Positions 22,745 to 34,089 of a stretch of DNA of 64,000 nucleotides are shown here, one piece after another (the first letter of the stretch is position 1; the number at the start of each line of letters is the position of its first letter). A program made the translations under genes and the position numbers. Below the pieces are notes generated by a model, which was not told the DNA's origin, searched no databases, and worked only from the letters and a program-made list of their open reading frames with translations. This DNA is from Micrasema longulum (taxonomy: Eukaryota; Arthropoda; Insecta; Trichoptera; Brachycentridae): NCBI GenBank assembly GCA_022494885.1, contig JAGVSM010003433.1, positions 1-64,000 of the forward strand, given 5' to 3'.

Positions 22745-23195
22745 TCTCCTTAATCAAATTTATTTTACGAGAATTTTTTCTATGTTTGATTTAAATATAT
22801 TTTTAAAATGTAGACATTAAGACGAAAACACCCATTCAAGATTTTTTATTGTATTTCACACACATAACTGTAGGTGTGCTTTATACATCCAGGCACGGAA
22901 TTTTAATAATTATATATTGATTGGTCATAAAATTAAAGGAAAAAATCATGAATGAATTGAGTTTTTTGGGACGAGATTAATTTAGGGTTTTTTATGAGCG
23001 ACCAGATTTTTTTTTCAGTAAATTGCTCGATTACCGATTATTGTTTGTAATTTAGACCGACGCGCGACATTTTAAGAGAGATACATGTTTTATAAGTGGT
23101 TTTATCTAGATTGAAAAATATCAAGTTAACCGAGATCAAGTCAATAAAGCCGCACAAATATCAGAATGTCTAAAAGTGATAATATGAAAAAATAA
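22745..23195. other. Unassigned intronic stretch
   Basis: AT-rich DNA; nothing recognised. Confidence 0.4.
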
Positions 23196-23199
23196 AATC

Positions 23200-23625
23200 G
23201 TACGAATTGACAGCAAACATAGAATATATGACGTGTGTGAGACCCATCATGACATATTTCGTAGAAACACGAGCGGACACAGCGAGAACGAAAAACCTGC
23301 CAAGAACATCAGAGATGAGGGTCCTCAGATCAATTACTGAAAACACTGCACGACTGGGTCAGAAATTAGTTTAAGCGGGATACGTGCGAAATATAAGATT
23401 TAGTGCACTGGAGCAGAACCCGTAGAAGATACTGGAGAGACCACATTCATAGAATGAGCAGCGATAGACTGATGTCCATAGCAGCCGAAGAATTGCCTTC
23501 CGGACGGCGCCCATCTGGAAGACCCCCTAAGCGATGGAAGGATAAATGGGCCTCATCACAGGAGACTGAGTAGTCTAAGTAGAACAGATCGTCAGATCTA
23601 CAAGAAGACAAAGAAGTAGAAGAAA
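23200..23625 (+). pseudogene. LINE RT C-terminus (RTE-like)
   Basis: The peptide contains ETRADTARTKNL, then SEMRVLRSIT, then WRDHIHRMSSDRLMS and GRRPSGRPPKRWKDKW. This is the C-terminal signature of RTE/BovB-like endonuclease-reverse transcriptases. Stops and frame breaks between the blocks show decay. It is intronic and antisense to the LIM gene. Confidence 0.8.
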
Positions 23626-23764
23626 AATATTTTTAAAATACTTGTAGAAACCAGTAATCATATACGTACTTCCATGACGGTGAATATGTATATTATTAAT
23701 ATTATTTACTAGTGAAAACTTGTATCTATAAGATTTGAAAATTTGTAAAATTTGGTTATATAAA

Positions 23765-23815
23765 AAGCCGGCCTCGTGGTGTTATGGTCAGCGCGTTTGT
23801 CTACCATGCGACTTT
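23765..23815 (+). mobile_element. SINE head fragment
   Basis: GGCCTCGTGGTGTTATGG and GCGCGTTTGTCTACCATGCG match the S1 head up to before the B-box. It is then joined to a family C tail segment (23815-23900). Confidence 0.6.
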
Positions 23816-23904
23816 CTAATTTATTTATTTTTAAATTGGCTTAGTTTGAAAGCCTATCAAAAAAACATGAAAAAACCACCAACCTTCCTCATTGTAGGTG
23901 TATT

Positions 23905-24160
23905 GAATATTTTGCAAAAACGCTGGAAAATCGATCAAAAATAAAGAAGCCATGGAAAAAATAGTGAAAACGAAGGTTTTCCAATAATTAGGAAAATTAT
24001 TATGGTAAAGAACATACTAAATTTCAAATTAGCATGGTAAAAAAACAAAAAAAGGTAGTCGCGAAGGTTTGCTTTCGACCTAATAAAGCTTAGCCGAAAT
24101 CAAGTGAGGGTTATCACTAGAGCTCTTACAAGGCACTGCAGATAAACAAACACTTTTCTA
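23905..24160. other. Unassigned intronic stretch
   Basis: Nothing recognised. Confidence 0.35.
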
Positions 24161-24164
24161 ATGA

Positions 24165-24345
24165 ACCTTTTCGAAACTTCTAGACGTAGGTTCTGCAGTG
24201 CACACAAGGAAACACCTACACACATTCTAGTGAATGTGATTCTTTACATCATAAAAGAAGCCTCATCCTCGGGGGACCACTGGTTAAAACCGAGGATTTT
24301 AAGGAGATCGCTCCCTACCTGATAGCCCGATTCTTTATGGATTTG
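24165..24345 (+). repeat. Family E copy 2
   Basis: This is the counterpart of 10955-11115, with CGAAACTTCTAGACGTAGG and CATCATAAAAGAAGCCTCAT blocks. Confidence 0.6.
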
Positions 24346-24349
24346 GGTT

Positions 24350-25235
24350 TAAAAGGGAAGATTTAGCAAAATGAGAGCTCTCGTCTTTCACACAGTTCGG
24401 CTCTTCAATGACCTGGGCTTGAAGGTGAGAGCTATTCTCCGGGATCCGTCGCAATAGATCTTTACTGGTCGCCGTGGCGCCAGTAGCTTGAATAGCACTG
24501 ACAATAATAATGGTAAAGAACAAGTCATTTCTAAATAGTAAATATTGTTTTGGTTTATTTATTTATTTATATACGGCATTTCTGCCATTTAAATATATGT
24601 AGTATAAAGAGTGCTTAAAAACAAAAATATGAAATAATCGGGTATGATATATTAATATACTCGTACTATCCATATTATAAATTACTTGAAATACATACAT
24701 ATTGTAAAGAAATTGTACAATAAAAAAATACATTAATCAATCAAATTATAACTATTCCAACCCAAAATGCAGTCATCAATAGACTTCACTCTCTAGGCAA
24801 TAAGTACCAGGACATTGGTGACTCATTTCACATGAAATTTAGTACATATAGAACGGCTCTTCTTCTTTATTTCAGGTAACTATTTGTTACTATAGTTAAA
24901 AATTTGTTTTAAACTTCTTTATTAGTGTTTTTTTTTTATTTTTTCGTTTCTTTTCTTGAATTAATTTATAAGTAAAAAATATTTCTCTTTATAAATTTTT
25001 TTCATCATTATATATTTTAATACATAAACATATACTATTTACCTAAATATTAGTTTTCAATAATAATACATGTATACATATTTTTTTAAAGATGTTATTC
25101 AAAATTGTTTTTTTAGTTTTTTTTAACTGGTTCAAAGTATTTCAAATACCAAATCATCTTTTTTTATCGATAATTCTATAACTGGTAATATTTTATTATT
25201 TTATATAGTTTATATTTCTTAGACTTTCTTAATTA
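24350..25235. other. Unassigned AT-rich intronic stretch
   Basis: Mostly T-rich low-complexity DNA. The later half may be the 3' UTR of the LINE tail ending at 25345. Confidence 0.35.
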
Positions 25236-25239
25236 ATAA

Positions 25240-25345
25240 TGTTGTTTTAAATGCTCTGTATTACTTATGCTTACATGTATGTATATTTAATTGTATTTGT
25301 AACTAATATGTAAAAGGCACTAAGTGCCGTTTATTTCAATAAAAA
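25240..25345 (+). repeat. LINE-like 3' tail
   Basis: The short hairpin GGCAC-TAA-GTGCC (25316-25328) is followed by TTTCAATAAAAAATAAAAAA. It abuts an opposing LINE fragment at 25352. Confidence 0.5.
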
Positions 25346-25351
25346 ATAAAA

Positions 25352-25690
25352 AACCCAATCTCCTGAAGTTGATTTGCTCTTTTTGATAAAAATATGTTGG
25401 TCACTTTATTTTTTAAGTTAGGCAGAGATAAACTAAATATTTCAAAATATGGTGCATATTCATTCCCGGTATTCTGTAATCTAAAAATAGGTGAGTTATA
25501 TTGAGCTACCGTTCGAGAATTTTGACAATAAAATATTGTAGATGTTCTGTTTAACCTAGGTGGTACATAGAATGAAATCAAATTCAGTAGATCAGGGGTA
25601 TCAAACATTGGTTTTATTATTTTATATAAAGTCGTAAGATCGGTAGATGTTCTTCGTTCTTGCAATTTAGTTAATTTAAGAGTCTAGAAT
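25352..25690 (-). pseudogene. LINE RT C-terminus fragment
   Basis: The minus-strand frame begins QERRTSTDLTTLYKIIKP and continues DTPDLLNLISFYVPPRLNR and SPIFRLQNTGNEY. This is the post-RT region of jockey/CR1-like LINEs (typical order: R...DL..L.K, P.LL..I.F.VP.R..R, P..R..N). The 3' end is missing and the frame runs into the opposing tail's A-tract. Confidence 0.8.
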
Positions 25691-25694
25691 CTTG

Positions 25695-26505
25695 TTATAA
25701 TTTTATCGATTATTAAAAAAACCCATCTTAAAATTAATGCATCTAAGAAATGTAAATATCTTATGTAAATATCTCTATGGATTTAGTCTATTCACAAACA
25801 ATCCGCGTAATCGAGAATACTGGGGCAAGTACGCTTACGTTTCGTGACTGATATTCTAAAGTCGTGTTGATTCATCAGACTAGAAAGTTATGCCGTGCAA
25901 ACACTGTAAACTACTTGAAAGACACAAAACACAGAATACTTGGCATTTTTATTTAGGTGCCTCGGTGCTTTCGTTTCCATCGACCTTGTATGGCAGCGTT
26001 CGCGATTTGCATTGCGATCGGCGATGCAACGCGGTCGGGAATCGCATCAAATATTCTCTCCATACACCGAGAAATCAATTAAACAAACTAATATAAATGG
26101 AAATCTTCACGATGTCTGCTATACATACCGAACGATACCCATCTTCATTTGTACATATGCATATATATGACTATTGGAGTCAGAAGTAAGTTATTAGAGT
26201 AAGTAATGGAACACTTTTTTTGCTTTGATAAATTATGGGAAACGGTTCAATTCAGAAACATTACAATGCATGCTTAGCGGAAAATATTTAAAGAAGGCAT
26301 TGCGCACTTAAGTAAATGAAATACTATCTACAAATTATTATAAAGTTTTAACTAGTTCAAAAAGACCGTTGCTTTGCTCTGTTAATTAACAATCAATTTT
26401 AGACTGTTGCGTATAATATGTAGATCAAAGCAGTGTCAAGTTTCTGCTAATGTCGGACATTTTATCTTCAATATATTTTGTATGAGAGTATATAACATTT
26501 TAATA
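25695..26505. other. Unassigned intronic stretch
   Basis: Overlapping ORFs at 25890-26170 have no recognisable domain. A slightly GC-richer patch lies at 25965-26050. Confidence 0.35.
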
Positions 26506-26509
26506 TATA

Positions 26510-26965
26510 TGCATATGCATTTTCAAAAATTTAATGCTTTAAGTGATGTCCCATCTCTGTTGCAATCAATTTCATTTCATGTTCCCAATCGTATCACCAG
26601 AAGTCAAAATCTGCGATTTATAAAATCTTCTAAAAGCAACTTTGTTTTTTATACCCCAATGTCAAGAATGTGTGGATTAGTCAATTCATCACACGACTTG
26701 GAATTCTTTGGGATAGATCTTCCGGCTTTTCGTAGATCTCTTCGCGACTAAACAGTGTGGGATGAAGTTAGATTGGCATGGTTTAGCTCGAAGTCTTAGG
26801 TCTTTCGATTTTATGAATATATTGTATACAATTATTGTTTTACCCTTGTTTGTCTTTGCTAAATAGTTTTATGTTCTTTTTGTTCAGTTTCTTGGATTTA
26901 TGTTTCTTCATGTAACTGTTGTAATTGGCTTAGGCCGTATATATAAGAAAAAAATAATAATAAAT
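26510..26965 (+). mobile_element. LINE 3' end
   Basis: The frame up to 26751 reads FNALSDVPSLLQSISFHVPN, RITRSQNLRF and PMSRMCGLVNSSHDLEFFG, a LINE post-RT region. After the stop come about 200 bp of T-rich UTR with a small GGCTTAGGCC palindrome and an AATAATAATAAATATAAAA tail. The ORF's ATG at 26407 lies in non-LINE sequence. Confidence 0.8.
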
Positions 26966-27104
26966 ATAAAAAAATTAACGAAAATCGCAATGCGAAATGC
27001 ATGTCTCGTGATTTACAGATTAGTGATTTGCAATGAAATGTTGATTTTTATATTACCGTAAGACTGACCTTTTTCTTTTTAATTGAAAATAATTCAGTTT
27101 TAAC

Positions 27105-27640
27105 TCTTAAACAAATGTGCTAAATAATTCCTTCGCGCGCGGTGATGTAACATCGTGTTACCAGAAGCAAAAAAGGGAATATTCAAAATTTCAGACATTT
27201 GAAAAAAAAACATGGGAGACTGATAATCATATTATTTACCCCTGTTTAACGAAAAATAAATTTAAAATTATAGATACACCGTTCCACTATCAATAACCGA
27301 CTGAATCTCTTTCACAGTATTTTACACAAACACAGGCCACAAAACAGCGTCTCTTTCTTCCTTGTTATGAGTTCTATCTTCTTGCTCTTTTATACATATT
27401 TATTGCTGCATTGGCGTCACATCCATTCTTCACGTAGCAATGATAGATATTTTTTTTATTAAAATCTAGCACAGTTATACAAATTTAACATTTCAAATCC
27501 GGTGTAAAATTTCCATTTGAAGATTGCAAAAAATACAACTTCCTCATTTCAAAAAATAAGAGAGATATATATATATCAAGTCTTGTATCGTATGTCGACT
27601 AGTGTGACATTACAGACACACACGACTCAAATCATTAGAC
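27105..27640 (+). repeat. Family D copy 2
   Basis: This pairs with 15505-16125 in the same orientation, with scattered indels. It shares CGCGCGGTGATGTAACATCG and GTCGACTAGTGTGA. It is non-coding. Confidence 0.75.
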
Positions 27641-27644
27641 ATAG

Positions 27645-29380
27645 ATTCCGGAAAATCCGACTTAGAAGAACTTTTATAATAGTTTTTAAAGTATCTACAG
27701 TTAAAAATTATATTTATAATTCGTTTTTAAATAGCACTTATTAAATACACTGTGTATTTTGTGGTTTTAGGAATGTTTATAAAAAAAATAGAAAGGAAGC
27801 GAATCGTAATATAATATCACTCTCCATTATTATACACTTTTATTTTACGTAATGACAAACGTTAAGGAATATATATTAACTTTCTTTAACTACATTGTAT
27901 TCTTCCGTAATTATAAGTTCTGACCAAAGACAATTTAAGACTTTGTTTTCAGACAGTGGAATGCCTTCTTACTCTACACTGACCCTTTAACAAACACTGA
28001 GTAACAATTGAATGCAATTATTCCACAGGAAATTTAAGAAGAGACTTTTGACGTTTATATGCTCATGAAGTTCTGTAAATATTGTCAGTTAAGTGTGAAA
28101 CAAATTCCGTACTTTATTGTTGTAGTCGCCGCAATAGTGACGTGCCGCCGAAAACTTCACTATCGATCGACAAAGTCGGCTTTATATAGAATTATATTGT
28201 TTGTATTTATTTTTAGGAGTTCGCGATGCAATCAATTCAATTTATTCGACGATAATTTTGTACCTTATTTATGCGCCCATTAAAAACAGTATAAATAAAA
28301 TACACTATTATGCGCTATGGTCACATAAAACAAGGTATGTTTACAAATTAGTAACAAAGCTTTATTTTTCTCACATTGTCCATCCCCACTACCATCCCTC
28401 ATCCCTACCACCATCCACCACCCCCACCTCAATACTTAAAATCACTATTTCACTCGCGATTATTATTATGTGATCCTTTTTTCAATCCTAATGCAACCGA
28501 GTTGATCTAAATAAAACAATGTTACTTTTATTATAATTGTATATTTCTATTTCTGTTACTATTTTTGTTGACCTATAATTGAACGTAGTTATGTAGAAAG
28601 CAGCCAGCCATAGAAAAGTGAAACTGACATAATAGTACTTTTATGAAAAGAGTGAATAATTAAATCTACATAATAACTGCAATGTTTTTGACTTTGACAA
28701 ATGATGAACAGTGAATACATTAGTTTTTTAATATCACAAACAAGAATCTTATTATGCATTTGACCAATTTTAATAATTTTTCAAGTACCCTAAATTTTTT
28801 ATGGTATTTTGGGTGTTTTCTGCAAATTGAAAAATACCGTTTTAGTGATCGACACTATTTTCAGAAGGTGATTATTACAGTTTTTTTTATGAAAGCGGTC
28901 TGACTGTTTTTAGCAGAACATAAAATTGACCTTCCTGCATCGGATAACTAATTTTCTCAAAATAGTGGACTGGCGTCTTTCTGCACAACTACGTTCAATT
29001 GTAGTGGGAGGAATATTTTAACTTTATCTCTTGTACTTTTTGATCATATTAAACAAACAAGTAAACTACTTTTATGTTATTTTTTTACTTAAACGATTGT
29101 ACTTTTTAGTTAGTATTAAGCTATTCAGTCGTAAATATGAAAACCCATATCTGTTCACCCCAGCCGACGGAATTTTTTAAATCTATATATGTTATACAAA
29201 ATCGATTTGGGAAATCGAAAGAGAAAAGACTGCAACAACACTATTGTAAACTGGCAAAAGTATCTTCTTATTTTGCCTGAACTGTAGTGCATGTTTTGAA
29301 CGCGCGGTTGTCGCATCCCTTAAACTGGCCATGTCAATAAATATTTTCCGCAACATTAATACTCATATGTATACCTACGT
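27645..29380. other. Unassigned intronic stretch
   Basis: I recognise nothing. The ORFs at 28059-28473 are without domains. Confidence 0.4.
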
Positions 29381-29449
29381 ATACTGTGGTAACGTTGGTG
29401 AAAACCAAGGCTAAAAGACGGGTTCGCCTCAAAACCCTTACTAACATTA

Positions 29450-29565
29450 GTTTAAATGTTCGACCTCGGAAAATTGTTTTCAGGCGTTGCCTTGTAAGTG
29501 AAATAATTCGACCAGATGAATCTCTTTACAAAAATAAAGGTTTCAGCTCTTTAACTACACTAAAA
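29450..29565 (-). repeat. Family A fragment
   Basis: It contains CAGGCGTTGCCT, AGATGAATC and AATAAAGGTTTCAGCTCTTT in the family's order. Confidence 0.7.
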
Positions 29566-29599
29566 CCAACATTGAAAGCCAAACCCATTTACCCGGATT

Positions 29600-30140
29600 T
29601 GCTTTAAAGGTCTGGTGGCCTCTTTTCAGATACGCACATTGCAAAAAAAATGTTTTTTAGCTGTAATGAACAGTAATTTTTTTTTTTCAAAAATTATTTT
29701 GTTGACAAAATATAGGACGGAAGTTTTCAATTATTTACCACAAAATCTACGTCAAGAAATAAATTATGGAAAATTTAAGGATATATTAAAGAAAAGTTTC
29801 CTTACATAATTAACATTAACCGTATTTTGAAAATAAAGATATATTTATAATATGTGCCTGTGTATATCAATTTATAAATTTTGTGTTTTTATTTATTGAT
29901 TTATTTTTTATTAGTGTAAAATTTTCCCAATTTTTACAATTGTTTTTAATATTTTATTTATTGTATTATTTTGTTTTACATTTTTTGTTTCATTTTTATA
30001 ATATTTTGTTAACTTGCCAAACACAAGAGCCAGACTCTTTTTTGGCAAGTTCAACCTTAAGATCCATTTTTTTAATGTATGTTTTTTTTTATGCTAATAA
30101 AGGTTTTTATTGAAAAAAAAAAAAAAAAAATTTTTTAAAA
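29600..30140 (+). mobile_element. LINE 3' end with covarying hairpin
   Basis: The frame to 29809 ends YRTEVFNYLPQNLRQEINYG then KFKDILKKSF, the classic N-LP...KFK end of a LINE reverse transcriptase. A T-rich UTR leads to a nested hairpin at 30011-30051 (AACTTGCCAA with TTGGCAAGTT, inner AAGAG with CTCTT). A tail TAATAAAGG...TTGAAAAAAAA follows. The copy is 5' truncated. Confidence 0.85.
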
Positions 30141-30164
30141 AAAAAGAAATATTTGCATTCTTAT

Positions 30165-30330
30165 GATTTACCCAAATATTTAATTTTGAAGGCCATTCTC
30201 AACGAGTTGTAAATAACTCACTATTAGAAAATGGAATCAAGTTGGGGTAGAGTGGGATTCGAACCCCGGACCTTTGGTCTGTGAGTCTGAGACACTTGCC
30301 ACGGGACCACAACCCGACTTGATTAAAAAT
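30165..30330 (-). mobile_element. SINE S2 beside the exon 1 donor
   Basis: On the minus strand the head TCGGGTTGTGGTCCCGTGG is followed by a B-box GGGTTCGAATCCCACTC. The head lies about 30 bp inside intron 1 from the exon 1 donor. Confidence 0.75.
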
Positions 30331-30359
30331 AAACATATAAAAAGCATGGTATCAATTAC

Positions 30360-30512
30360 CTTGAGTGTCAGTTTGGTCCCGCACACAGCGCACTTGAAGC
30401 ACCCACTGTGGAAGAAGGAGAAGTCCTTCAGCGGTCCAACCCTGTCCACTTGGTACACGACCTCCGCACAGCGCAGACACGTGCTCTCGTAGAAGTTGGG
30501 GCGGTACATCAT
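30360..30512 (-). CDS. hil: hillarin-like LIM protein, exon 1 (start)
   Basis: The first coding exon has 51 codons: MMYRPNFYESTCLRCAEVVY, then QVDRVGPLKDFSFFHSGCFK, then CAVCGTKLTLK. It ends in phase 0 at a donor AAG-GTAATT. With exon 2 it forms one LIM domain: C12-x2-C15-x19-H35-x2-C38-x2-C41-x2-C44-x22-C67-x2-H70. All eight zinc ligands are present. Two ATGs are adjacent; the first (30512) gives the longest frame, but either could initiate. LIM domains bind protein partners, often at the cytoskeleton. The phrase YQVDRVGPLKDF and the early LIM position recall hillarin. There is no signal peptide. A LIM-only CRIP-like protein is the main alternative. Confidence 0.88.
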
Positions 30513-30720
30513 GATATGGCTTGGCCGGGCAGGGCTGAAGTCACCGAGTCGCTACACTGTCACTCCTTCTCCCAGCGAACACTGAACATGTTTTAGTATC
30601 ACCACTTGCACTAAATTGTCGCCGACTGTCGATGCTTTTACTTGATTACTGTTTCACCGCGGGATATTGTCTACCGTGCGTGGTCCGTCCATATATTGGA
30701 TGGAACTAATGCTTCCCTAA
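30513..30720 (-). promoter_or_regulatory. 5' leader and likely core promoter of LIM gene
   Basis: Upstream of the start on the minus strand the DNA is locally GC-richer. It contains a TTCAGTG initiator-type sequence about 70 bp before the ATG (about 30582-30588). I saw no TATA box at the matching distance. This is inference from position and motif only. Confidence 0.35.
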
Positions 30721-30724
30721 AAAT

Positions 30725-31690
30725 ATGACCTCCAAACAATCAGTATATACTTTATTTTTATTTAATAAAATCAGCTTTAAGACCACTAATCCTTTAAATA
30801 ACTAAAAGAAAAAAAATATTATTGGTTTGTTGTTTTAAGCCATCTAAGAAAGGTTCGATGTTCATTCATCAATAACTTCCAAAAAACTGCGACACCCCAC
30901 ACACAACCTTTCGACCGCGCAGTTATGCGCGAACTGGTATAAAATACACCGCGCTTTATCTAATTCTAGATTATGGAACTACGTAAGTGCTTTAGTTCCT
31001 TTAGGGCGGGCCGTCCGTACAGAATTTTACAAGTCCGCGCATGCGCAAATATAACTCATTAATATCTTTGGAAACAATCCTAACAAACACATCCAGGTTC
31101 ATTTTGTGACGGTTTTATAAGAAATTTAGCATTAAAATCGGTTGACACGATGGCATTATAATATTAAACTATGATAAATGACTCTTTTATGCTGAAATTA
31201 TGTCATAAATTTGCTTTATAGATTATTTCAAAGCACTTAATTTGAATTTCTGTGTTACTAGTAAACACAAATTTAACCTATATATGTACTTAGTACCAAA
31301 TGACTGCTTCCCTAATCGAAAACATCACCGCACGCTCCTGTTGTCTATATATTTACTATGGCCTAGAAAGGGAATTTAATTAGTAACTAAGTATTGTCTT
31401 ACCGTGGTACATTCGCGGTTTAGAGGTCTGAGATTCGAACTACTGTGATTTGATACCCGACTTCTTGCGAAGTTATTTATGTGCGACTGATTACACATGA
31501 CCCAAAAATTGAAATAATACATATATTGTAATAATATACATATGTACGCAAAAAAGCATTATCTATATAAAAATAAATATTGGCATAACATTCGTGAATC
31601 AGCAGAAGTTGTCATGTTTCTTTCAGCATATTTTTTTTCAACAAATCATCTAGACGCGTGCTAAGTATACATAAATAATAAGGCAAATAA
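30725..31690. other. Upstream flank of LIM gene
   Basis: There is a patch of moderate GC around 30890-31050, including GGTATAAAATACACCGCGC on the plus strand (a TATA-like element facing away from the LIM gene). A degenerate S2-like head lies at about 31395-31465. No gene was recognised. Confidence 0.3.
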
Positions 31691-31699
31691 GGTTAATAA

Positions 31700-32400
31700 T
31701 CAACAATATTTTTAGTTTGTCCGAATTTTTGCAGACTAGGACTGGATTCAACTCCCTGAGGAGCTGTTAATATTAACATATTACAACAGAGATGAAGAGC
31801 ATTTTAAAGACGGTAATATATGTCTTGGCATATACAGGGCATATGATATGTCAATGGCTGGTTTAAGTGGCCATTTTACACACTGTATAACATTCACCAC
31901 TCTGCCCATATTTGAACATCTTTATTCCTTCAATTCTTTCATCTGCTGATGTTTGTGAAAAGTTAACTTTTTAACTTTTAAAAAGTTTTGTAATCATTTC
32001 GGTGAATTAATCATGTCCAATCAATTTAATCCCAGTCAGTTGAGAATTCACTTCCCTCTTTTCTCAATCCAATTAAGTACATATTATGTACTTCTGGATT
32101 ACCTTCTTTCAGCACAAAGATGCTAAGGCTACCAAATTTCAGAGAGCTCTTTCGGGCAGCTTTTCTCGTTTGACAATGAGAAAATTTTCCGTGTATGCGG
32201 GCACCGCCAAGGAGACTAATGTCCTCAGATGCGGTGTGCGGTATGTGGTGGGCAAACTGTTGATGTTTGTGAAGTTAAAGAGCTGAAACCTTTATTTATG
32301 CGGGTGAGATTCACCTAATTGAATTATTTCACCTAAATACTAGGCAACGCCTGAACATTTTTCAATTTCTATACTTTTTCATGGACCAGATGATTCATCA
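31700..32400 (+). repeat. Family A copy interrupted by family B
   Basis: The two A parts, 31700-31959 and 32261-32400, match the reverse complement of 33740-34085 closely. Family B sits between them at 31960-32260. Confidence 0.85.
31960..32260 (+). mobile_element. Family B insertion with 13-bp TSD
   Basis: This 301-bp copy is flanked by TGATGTTTGTGAA at 31947-31959 and 32261-32273. Its left end is shorter than in the two other copies, fitting 5' truncation during target-primed reverse transcription. Confidence 0.85.
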
Positions 32401-32775
32401 ACAATATTTTGAGTTAGTCCTAGTTTTTGTAGACAAGGACTGGATTCAACTCTAATATAAGGTTAACAGTGTTTAGTTTGTCCAAATGTTTGTGGACAGG
32501 CTGGATTTCCTCCCTAGAGAGTTATTATTTATAGAGGAATGGAAGTCTAGGCATGAACAGGGCTTATGACCTGTTATATGCTGGTTTAAGTGGAACAGTG
32601 AGTATGTTTAATTTTTTGTAGACAGATTGGATTTCCTCCCTATACGAGTTATTTATATCTAAATATATTGGAACACTTACACCAGTTAATGTCAGGTCAT
32701 AAGCCCAGTAAATGACTAGACTTCCACATTCCCTTCTTAAAAATGTTCTCGCTCTCCGTTGCAACAAATTCTGTT
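32400..32775. repeat. Family A mosaic
   Basis: There are three partial A segments in mixed orientation. GGCTGGATTTCCTCCCTAGA occurs at 32500-32520 and a close variant near 32625-32645. An inverted TAGACTTCCACATTCCCTTC end lies near 32720. Confidence 0.75.
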
Positions 32776-32779
32776 GTAA

Positions 32780-33420
32780 ATAAGGTTTCTGAAGAGGGCT
32801 TTTGGAGACCCTTTTTAAATGTTTTATTAATAAATCGATGTTTAAAAATGTTTTGTTTAAACATTGCTTTTGAACCCCATTTTTTTGTGGTTATCGTGTT
32901 TGGTCGCCAAACACGATATCCGACAAGATTTATTTATTTAAGAATGTGTTTTATACTTAATTATTTGTATCGGTATATTTAATGTCAATGTTCATTTCTC
33001 ATTTTAGTAATTTATTTTAACTATTAAAAATTTATGATATTTGCCATTTCTAACTAACAACGTCATCTTCATTTTTATTTACCTAAGTATGCAAAGTATA
33101 ATTTATCGCTTATGGTATTATAATATAAATATGTATATGTATAACTTTTCTGTCGTAATATGTATACTATGATCATATATACTATATACGTTAATGTATT
33201 ATATGTTTTGTTTATAAAATACATTTGTGATGTGTAAACTAATAAAATAAAATCATATGTTTTAAATGTTAGATTTGTGTGTTTTTTCGTCGAATAAATT
33301 TAACAAATGTAAAAATTAAATTGACATTCACAATGGCAAAAAAAACATGCTTTACTATGAAACGTGTTCGGCTTTGGGTTGTTGATATTTAAAGAGGTCC
33401 AACACTGTGAAAGTATAAAT
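32780..33420. other. Unassigned stretch
   Basis: It looks like the T/A-rich 3' UTR of a LINE from 32930 to 33270, ending AATAAAATAAAA, but no coding part is legible. Confidence 0.3.
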
Positions 33421-33427
33421 CTAATAT

Positions 33428-34085
33428 CATTGACGTATTACAACAGAGATGAAGAACATTTAAGAGAAGGTTTTATGGAAGTCTAGGCATCTACAGGGCT
33501 TATGACCTGTCAATGGCTGGTTTAAGTGGCCACTTTACACACTGTTTAACATTCTGCCTATATTTGAACATCTATATTCCTTAAATTCTTTCGTCTGTTG
33601 ATGTTTGTGAAGTTAAAGACAGGGAGGGAGATTACTATAACGTTCGGGTAACATTATTTTTTCAATTTCTATACTTCTTTATGGACCGGGTAATTTATCA
33701 ACAATATTTTGAGTTCATAGGTATAGAAATTGAAAAAATAATATTTTCAGGCGTTGCCTAGTATGTTGGTGAAATAATTCAATTAGATGAATCTCACCCG
33801 CATAAATAAAGGTTTCAGCTCTTTAAATTCACAAACATCAGCAGATGAAAGAATTGAAGGAATAAAGATGTTCAAATATGGGCAGAGTGGTGAATGTTAT
33901 ACAGTGTGTAAAGTGGCCACTTAAACCAGCCATTGACATATCATACGCCCTGTAGATGCCAAGACTTATATATTACCTTCTTTAAAATGCTCTTCATCTC
34001 TGTTGTAATATGTTAATATTAACAGCTCCTCAGGGAGTTGAATCCAATCCTTGTCTACAAAAATTTGGACAAACTCAAAATATTG
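33428..34085. repeat. Family A full foldback unit
   Basis: Two inverted halves share AACAGAGATGAAGA, TAGGCAT and CAGGGC, TGGCTGGTTTAAGTGGCCAC, CATCTGYTGATGTTTGTGAA and CAATTTCTATAC blocks. They meet around 33715-33745. It is the most complete A unit here and predicts a very long hairpin. There is no ORF of note. Confidence 0.85.
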
Positions 34086-34089
34086 CTAA

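Larger units (their letters stand above)
22549..30359 (-). other. Intron 1 of the LIM gene
   Basis: This is a 7.8-kb intron bounded by GTAATT at exon 1 and TTTTCCAG at exon 2. It carries S1 and S2 SINE pieces, LINE ends in both orientations, and families A, C, D and E. No conserved exon was recognised inside. Confidence 0.8.
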
